A stretch of 64,000 bases of DNA from Lunularia cruciata. Lineage: Eukaryota > Streptophyta > Marchantiopsida > Lunulariales > Lunulariaceae. How positions within the stretch are numbered: the first letter of the stretch is position 1; each line of letters opens with the position of its first letter. Where the stretch lies: positions 22,511,001-22,575,000 of the forward strand of contig OX419756.1 in NCBI GenBank assembly GCA_948567375.1, in the 5' to 3' direction. Of the stretch, positions 57,950 through 64,000 are shown piece by piece. Below the pieces are notes generated by a model. The model was not told where the DNA came from, did not search any database, and worked only from the letters and a program-made list of their open reading frames with translations. The translations under genes were made by a program, and so were the position numbers.

Positions 57950-59149
57950 GATACCACCAAAGCCTTAGAAAATTTACAAAGAAAGGCCAATGTATGCCAA
58001 CCTGGCACCATCTCCTCATCTATCTCACCATGCAAATGTGCTCCAATCTGATCCTGTTGGCGGGGACATGGGTTTCTACTCAACCCATTAGCATCACGGT
58101 TCACCATTCCAAGTCTGTGAAAAAATGTGAAATCATACTCCTCTAAAATCAGAGCCCATCATGCAAGCTTCCCTGAAAGCTTGTCAGACTCCATCAACCA
58201 CTTTAGCGGCTGATGATAAGTGATGAGAGTGCAGAGGTTACCAAATAAGTAACATCAGAAATGTGCTATTGCCCAAACTACTGCCAAGCACTCTCCCTCA
58301 TATGAACTATACTTTGCCTCCATTGAATTGTTGGAGCAACTAGCATATGCCACCACAAACTCCTTCTCCTCATCATCATGCTAAGTGAGCACCGCTCCAA
58401 GCCCCAACATACTCCAATTAGTACAAACCTGAAATGGTTGTCCTCTGATTGGTCTCCTCAAAATAGGAGCAGATGTCAACCTCTCCTTGAGCTCTACAAA
58501 AGATCTCTCCTACTCATCTCCCCAACACCACTCCTTTGTAAGCTTGGTCAGCTTCATCAAGGCCTTGGCAATGGCACTACATCCTCTAACATAGCTGCAA
58601 TAGAAGTTCACCAACCCAAGGAATGCTTGCACTCCGCTCACATCCGTAGGCCAAGGAATAAGTACAATAGCCTCCACCTTGCTCTGTTGAACACCAAGTC
58701 CTCTAGGGTAGATAGTGTGACCCAAATACTCAACTTGCTCATGGAAGAACCTACACTTCCCAAGATGTAATTTGAGTCCATGAGATCTCAACCTCTCAAA
58801 CACCTCCAACAATTGTCTCTCATGCTCCTTTACTGTAGTGCTATAGACTAAAATGTCATCAATATAGCACCAAGCAAAATCCAATCCGGCTAGGATCCTA
58901 TCCATGACCTTTTGGAACTTAGTAGGAGCATTCTTTAACCCAAATTGTAAGAACCTCCATTGATATAACACATCCTTACCGTGAGGATCAATAGCCCAAA
59001 ATGTTATCTTCAACTTATCCTCCTCCTTGATCAGCAACTGATGATATCCGGCTCAAAGATCCAAAGTACTAAAGACCTTTGCATGTCCAATTGCATCAAA
59101 AATCTCCTTTGGTGTAGGCATGGCATACCAATCAGCCCTAGTCTGTTTG
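57950..59149 (-). pseudogene. M copy E RNase H and RT main part
   Basis: 58510-59037 is open over the RT core: FWAIDPHGKDVLYQWRFLQF, LKNAPTKFQKVMD, CYIDDILVYS (intact YIDD), LKLHLGKCRFFHEQVEYLGH and VQAFLGLVNFYCSYVRG. RNase H pieces follow to about 57950. The L3 insertion separates it from the RT start. Confidence 0.85.
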
Positions 59150-60669
59150 TGTCATCGAGAAAATAATCTACATGTAGTATTGGTGCCATTTGGTATGAGT
59201 TTTCATGTTATTGAACTCAAGGGTTTATGTTATGGTGAAAGCGGTAGTTGTTTTGTGTTCTTGTAAGCTCAAGGATTTTCCCTTGTGTTGAGGGAGGGAG
59301 GAAATTGAGTGGTGGATTTTCTTTAATGTTACATAAGCTTGGGGGTTTATTTGCATGTCATTAAAGCGTTGGAGTTTGTTTATGTTATAAAGGTCAAGAG
59401 TATTTTAATTAGTGGCAGTAGTAGAGGGTATTTGGGGAAATTTGGTAGAAAACAGCCAGGATTTCAGGAATGAGAGAAGCATGAATCTAAGGAGGGTCAT
59501 TTTTATTTTTTGGGGTTTTTCTGACAGTACTAGACAGAAAAAGAATTGAAGGAGAGGAGATTTTTGAGAGAAAGAGGCCTGAAAGGAGAGGAGATTTTTG
59601 GGAGAATGAGGCCTGGAAGGAGGAGATTTTGGGAGAATGAGGCTTGGAAGGAGAGGAGATTTTTGGGAAGAAGAGAAATGAAGGAGGGTGGAGACGAGAA
59701 AAAGAGAAAGTATAAAAGGGAAAGGAATGGGCAAGAGATTGAGGGAGTGAAGGATTAGAGGAAAGGAGAAAGGAAGAATGGGAAAGGATCAAGGAGAGTG
59801 ATGTGAATAATCAGTTGAGGTTGCTGATTAATGTGGGAGCAGAATAGAGATTTGGATGAGAAACCTGAGTGCAGTGGTAGAAGTTGAGGGACTGTTGCAG
59901 ATGTAAACATGTGAGAGAGAAGTATCGAGGGGTTTTTGGAGTGACTGGAGAATATCAAAAGAGAGTAGTGACATAGAAGAACCAAAGGGTTTTTCAGGAG
60001 AGAGAGGTCTTGAAGTGTTCTTTGCAAGAACAAAAAATATTGAAGGAGATGACCGGATGGAGAAACCGAAGAAATTCTGCTGAGCAGTGAAGATTTAGAG
60101 ACATCAAGCGGAGACTACAAGCAGAAAACCAAAGACTGTAAGGGATAGGAGTTACGACCAGGCTGACTTTGTGTTATATACATGCTTGACTAGGCAATGT
60201 ACTTAGATGCAAACATTATGCAGTCAAGTCTGCTTGATCATCTTGAAGAGTTATGGATTTGAAACTTGGTGTGAAGTTGGAAGTGTCTTTCCCAGTTATT
60301 GAATGTGTGTGTACAAAAATAAGAAATAGTAATAAGAATGGAATAGACGCCACGACATGGAACAAAATTATGGAGTTGAGTCAATTGCATGACCTATGGA
60401 CTAGTCCTTGAATTCCTAAGTTTGTGCTTGGCCAGACCTGACGTTACAGCAAAACCCACCACCCCCTAAGAAGGTTAGAGTGAGAAATAGTCTAGAAAAA
60501 CAACTCAGGAAACATTAGGAGCGGAACAACAGCAAAAAGTCTGCCAAGAGATGTTGTTGTCACAAAGCTGGAAATAGAACCAGTGCCGAGCTTATGATGA
60601 ACAAGCCAGCATAAGCAAAAGCAGCCAAGTGCCCGGTGCAATCTTGAGACCTTACAATCTCCATGATAT
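59150..60669 (+). mobile_element. L3 solo LTR, copy 2 (1.5 kb)
   Basis: Starts TGTCATCGAGAAAATA, similar to L3 copy 1 (TGTCGTAGGGAAAATA), and shares a 3' segment (AGCCAAGTGCCCGGTGCAAT near 60625). Flanks TTTG (59146-59149) and TTGG (60670-60673) look like a 4-bp duplication of TTGG with one mutation. It has its own ~33-bp repeats (GGAGAGGAGATTTTTGGGAG, 59545-59680) and a TATAAAAGG at 59711. No coding content. Confidence 0.65.
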
Positions 60670-61067
60670 TGGTTGATAGAACAGTAATCTCCACACATCC
60701 GCCTATCTTTGTATTTGACATGCATATCCTTCTTGGCTGGCATCACTGTAGCTGATGCATATTCTCCGTGTGAGATCTCCACCAAACCAGCCTCAAAAAG
60801 GTCTCTACTCTAGCTCTAAACCAATATCCTCTCCATGTCACTATAGCGATAAGGACGTAAAAAATTTGATGTATTGCTAGTCAGCTCAATTTATATACCA
60901 GGTCCTTTTAGAGCACCCAAATCCTTCATATTGAAGGCAAAACAACTCGTGTAGCTCCTCAAGAACCTCCAAACTCTCTGCCTTTCTTCTCTTGTAAGCT
61001 TGGGTCCAAGATTTGGCTCCCAAGTATCCTCTATAACTATCGCAAGAATGGAAGACGTACTGACTAG
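60670..61067 (-). pseudogene. M copy E pre-RT and RT start
   Basis: MVEISHGEYASATVMPAKKD and RMCGDYCSIN (60660-60785) precede the point where L3 inserted. The pre-RT segment follows to the conserved stop. Confidence 0.75.
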
Positions 61068-61073
61068 CTACTA
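61068..61073 (-). promoter_or_regulatory. Conserved UAG at methyltransferase/RT boundary, copy E (context decayed)
   Basis: The complement reads TAG TAG CTA: the conserved UAG (61071-61073), then CAG changed to TAG, then a YYA triplet. Position is the same as in copies A, B and C. Confidence 0.5.
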
Positions 61074-63536
61074 CATTGGGCCCTTGGGAGCAATAGTGTC
61101 ATGCCCTTGACCACTAGAGGTTCCAACCTCTGTGTGAAAAACTCTCTCCACTCTGGCTACAAGCTCCACACGTCCTCTAGTTGCATCCCAAGTGGACCAA
61201 GGGTGTAATCCAAGTAGCCCATGCTCACCTGGATGGACTCCAAGTAGACCATTCTCCCTAGTAGCTATTGGCTATGTCCCAAGAATATGTTGTCTACTCA
61301 GTCCATCGCCCCTAACATGTGCCTGCATCGTCTTGATAGGCACACGGCTCACAAGTGTTTGAGCAATGATGCCTATCAAGTGCATCCTACATTGCTATGC
61401 CAAACCAAGGCTCATAATCTAGGTCAAACAGTTTAGGTCTATAGCCTGACCTAACACCTAACGCTTGGATGCCTTTGATATTGCTGGAACAGTGGTAATA
61501 CCAATGCAAAAACCCATTGCCCGCTCTCTCTCATTGGCATTAGACTCTACCAACTGCAATAACTGTGAGTAACAAACAAGTCTAGGTCCTCTCTCTCAAA
61601 AAGCATGAGAGCCTAAGAAACTCATAAGTGTGGGAAAAGTGGCTCTAGGCTGTCCAACTAGGTTCACCACTTCCATAGGTGACCTATCAGTCACAACCAT
61701 CGTCTGAGACTGATGCTCCACATCCAAGATGTCATCAACAAGAATGTGGTCTAGTCATTTAATCCCATCATATGCATGTTGTAAACCCTCTCTAGGTAAG
61801 AGGTTTGTCTTGTAACATCCATTTGTGCATGTGTGTGGTATTGTGATATTTAGCTTGGTATTACAAGTACTTGAGAGATATTATTTATATAGAGATAAAG
61901 CACAGTTCTACATTAGTCATGATTAGCTAAAGTTAGTCATAGCAAAGATAGAAAGGACCTTACTTTAGAGGAAGTGGAAAAGATGAGCACCACTATTTTG
62001 GATTCTAGTGTGTTGACTTGGTATTATTCCTAGGTGTTTGGCTTTGAGGAAAGAGTTGAGAACTCTTAGGCCCGCAAGCTTTTTTGTTTTGGATTCTTCT
62101 TTAGTCCAAGGATAGCCCATGTGAAGGAATCCTTGACTTAGTGGTTGGGTCAAGATAGGACCACATGCTATTGGAATATGCCCATGTGAATGGATATTCC
62201 TTTCTACTTTTTGACTTTACTTGACTTTTAGTCTAGTAACTTGAGTTACTATAGTGATTAGTAACTTTGGTACGTAACTATTTCATAGGTATATAAACAA
62301 GGGGTGAGGAGGAACTCATCATCCTTTCATTTGCAACTATTTCTCTCTCATTGAGTTCTCTAGATAGCAATGTCTTGAGTCTTGGAGTGTTAGCCTTGGA
62401 GGAGTATGATGGAGTTGGGGTTCCTTGCCTTCTTAGTCCAATGGTGCATTACTATAATAGCCATTAGAGGTTCATCTTGAGTGAGAGACAAGCTGGCTCA
62501 CAGTCCATCAAAGACAAAGACAATGAGCCTATGATCCAACTCTAGATGTATCCAACAATATAGCAAGTCCCATCCAAGAATGGACCTGATGTGTACTCAC
62601 CACCACTCTGGTGTGAGAATCACACATCAAAGGAACATTCTCCAAAAGGTAAGATGGAGAAACGGATTGATAAACCTAGAGATTGTCTTAGTATCCGTAA
62701 CATCTCCTAAAACACACCAGAACAAGGATCTTGAAGACCCAAACCTCTACCAGCACGTGTATGTCCCTGACATGGCCATCTAAAAATCACCAAGTGAATA
62801 CGCCCATGTCTCTCCAGATCATGCACCCCTAGTAAGGAAATGTCTGCTGGTAGGGCCTTCCGGTAACCTCTAACTACTGACATTGGTAATATCTCCGGAT
62901 AACAATAGGCCAAGTGTACCATATGATGTAGAGAGACTCGCCTAGCAGTCTCATCTTTCTCCACATATAGTACCTTTGTACTCGTATACCCACCTGTAGA
63001 ACCGTAGCTAGTTCACTGCTAATCCCACCAAACAACTCCAATAAACATACTCCCTCTATTGGATACTGCCAAGCAATGAGTGTGGTATCCAAAGGTGTCA
63101 AGGTAATTGACTATGGAAGCTCACCCTCACACTCATCTCCTGGTGGTACAAAGGCTTCACTCCAAGCCTATTGCACTAACCAATCTACATGTTGCCGCAA
63201 TGCCTCCTTTGAACTCCACAATGGAACATCCAAGGTGGATGGAACAATCCCACTTGTACTCCAAATCTGAGTGATCTCCTCTTGTACTGGAGTATCCTCT
63301 GCATGGGTGTTCCCTTCTAATAACTCACCAGGCCAAGTAAGTGCACCATTGAAAGTTGAAACTGATGTTGCCATGGTCCTAGATTGTAGTGAGCCAAGAC
63401 TACCACTACTAAAGCATATTGGTAGGCAACATACTTGTCCCTCACCAGACTGCCAACCTGGTCTAAAGGAGGTTATCTCCTCCCAATAGTCAATACTGAA
63501 ACCCATGGAATATAACACTACTCCCCCAATTAGCAC
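61074..63536 (-). pseudogene. M copy E DNMT3-like methyltransferase and linker, split by L2
   Basis: 63536-63168 carries the protease end and spacer. 63101-62707 carries motif I (LLELFGGISSELATVLQVG) and the catalytic motif FRWPCQGHTRAGRGLGLQDP. Motif VI to X and the linker are split by L2 (61811-62502) and continue to 61074 with stops. In motif I the GL pair is changed to EL. PCQ is intact. Confidence 0.82.
61811..62502 (+). mobile_element. L2 solo LTR, copy 3
   Basis: 692 bp, TGTAACATCC to GGCTCACA, with TATATAAA at 62290-62297. Flanks GTCT (61807-61810) and GTCC (62503-62506): a 4-bp duplication of GTCC, as the uninterrupted copy A reads GTCC here, with one mutation. Confidence 0.85.
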
Positions 63537-63599
63537 ATCCTATGACTCCGCTATTGTCACAATAGCCTAAGCTCTCACAACCGAGCTATTAGTCGGATG

Positions 63600-64000
63600 A
63601 CCAAGCTGAACCTTAACCTAAACAACAAGCTCTCCACATGTGATGTATTGTGTCAAACCACCACCTAGAGATGTTTGGATCTGAAATAGACACCTCTTCA
63701 CATGGGTCTTCCGTAACTCTAGACCAACTACTACAGCCTTTCCCAACATAAGAGGTTGTACACCAAATTATAAAAAGATTCTCTGTGGTGTATAGACCTC
63801 CCCTAAAGGTCCCACCAAACAAAAAATCCCCCTCTAGTTATCCAATAGGACAACACCAAGTGTGAACCGCGCTCTCTTAAAGACCGGTCTAGCTAGCAAC
63901 TCCTCCATTCTAGTTGTTGTTGCCTGCCATAAACCACTAGTCGCCAAACGGATCCCCTGCTCCTCAACCAAGTCAGCTCCACTATCAACCACCTCTGCTC
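63600..64000 (-). pseudogene. M copy E protease region, cut by window edge
   Basis: Matches copy A 13245-13660. The DSGA active-site region is mutated (LFIIW-type stretch in one frame), with frameshifts. Gag is outside the window. Confidence 0.7.

Larger units (their letters stand above)
55603..64000 (-). mobile_element. Family M copy E with nested L3 and L2 solo LTRs, continues past the window
   Basis: Minus strand. From right: protease (from 64000), methyltransferase split by L2, linker and UAG, RT start, L3 insertion, rest of RT, RNase H, integrase, PHD finger, polypurine-like stretch (GGGAGGCAAT) and 3' LTR 55603-56272. Gag and 5' LTR are outside the window. Confidence 0.87.

Overview
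The window looks like nuclear DNA of a land plant, most likely a bryophyte such as a moss. Two observations support this. First, there is a two-exon classical arabinogalactan-protein gene with plant-type splice sites and a GPI-anchor signal. Second, the window is packed with nested plant-type LTR retrotransposons. The species assignment is an inference. Roughly four fifths of the window is transposable-element DNA; the only host-like genes are minus-strand genes between about 48.3 and 52.9 kb.

Layout. 1-11160: one Ty3/Gypsy element of the Tat/Athila type (called E1, minus strand), with a tRNA-Asp-type primer binding site and about 3.8-kb LTRs that contain an 857-codon reading frame. Its 5' LTR carries a small solo LTR (family L2). 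E1 sits inside the next element. 11161-17384: copy A (minus) of a second Gypsy family, called M. 17385-18883: a scrambled block of inverted M LTRs and M fragments. 18884-32122: copy B of M (plus), the most complete copy, with a 2.5-kb coding-free solo LTR (family L3) in its 3' LTR. 32123-43498: an M fragment and copy C of M (minus), carrying an E1-type solo LTR and an L2 solo LTR. 43501-45088: M LTR pieces and fragment D. 45090-45960: a decayed Ty1/Copia remnant. 45961-55602: low-repeat, gene-bearing DNA. 55603-64000: copy E of M (minus), with L3 and L2 insertions, running off the window.

The main discovery is family M. In copy B one reading frame runs Gag, zinc knuckles, aspartic protease, a DNMT3-like C5-cytosine DNA methyltransferase, a linker, RT, RNase H and integrase. 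A PHD finger follows the integrase after one frameshift. The methyltransferase lies between protease and reverse transcriptase. It keeps the SAM-binding motif, the PCQ catalytic motif, the ENV motif and the C-terminal motifs, and the domain recurs in copies A, B, C and E. Between methyltransferase and RT all five available copies have an in-frame UAG at the same position. In four of them it is followed by CAG and a YYA triplet, the readthrough context UAG-CAR-YYA. The element would therefore make Gag-PR-methyltransferase as the main product and the RT-INT-PHD half by stop-codon readthrough. It pairs a DNA-methylation writer with a potential histone-tail reader. All copies are decayed, largely by CAG-to-TAG and CGA-to-TGA changes, as expected from deamination of methylated cytosine.
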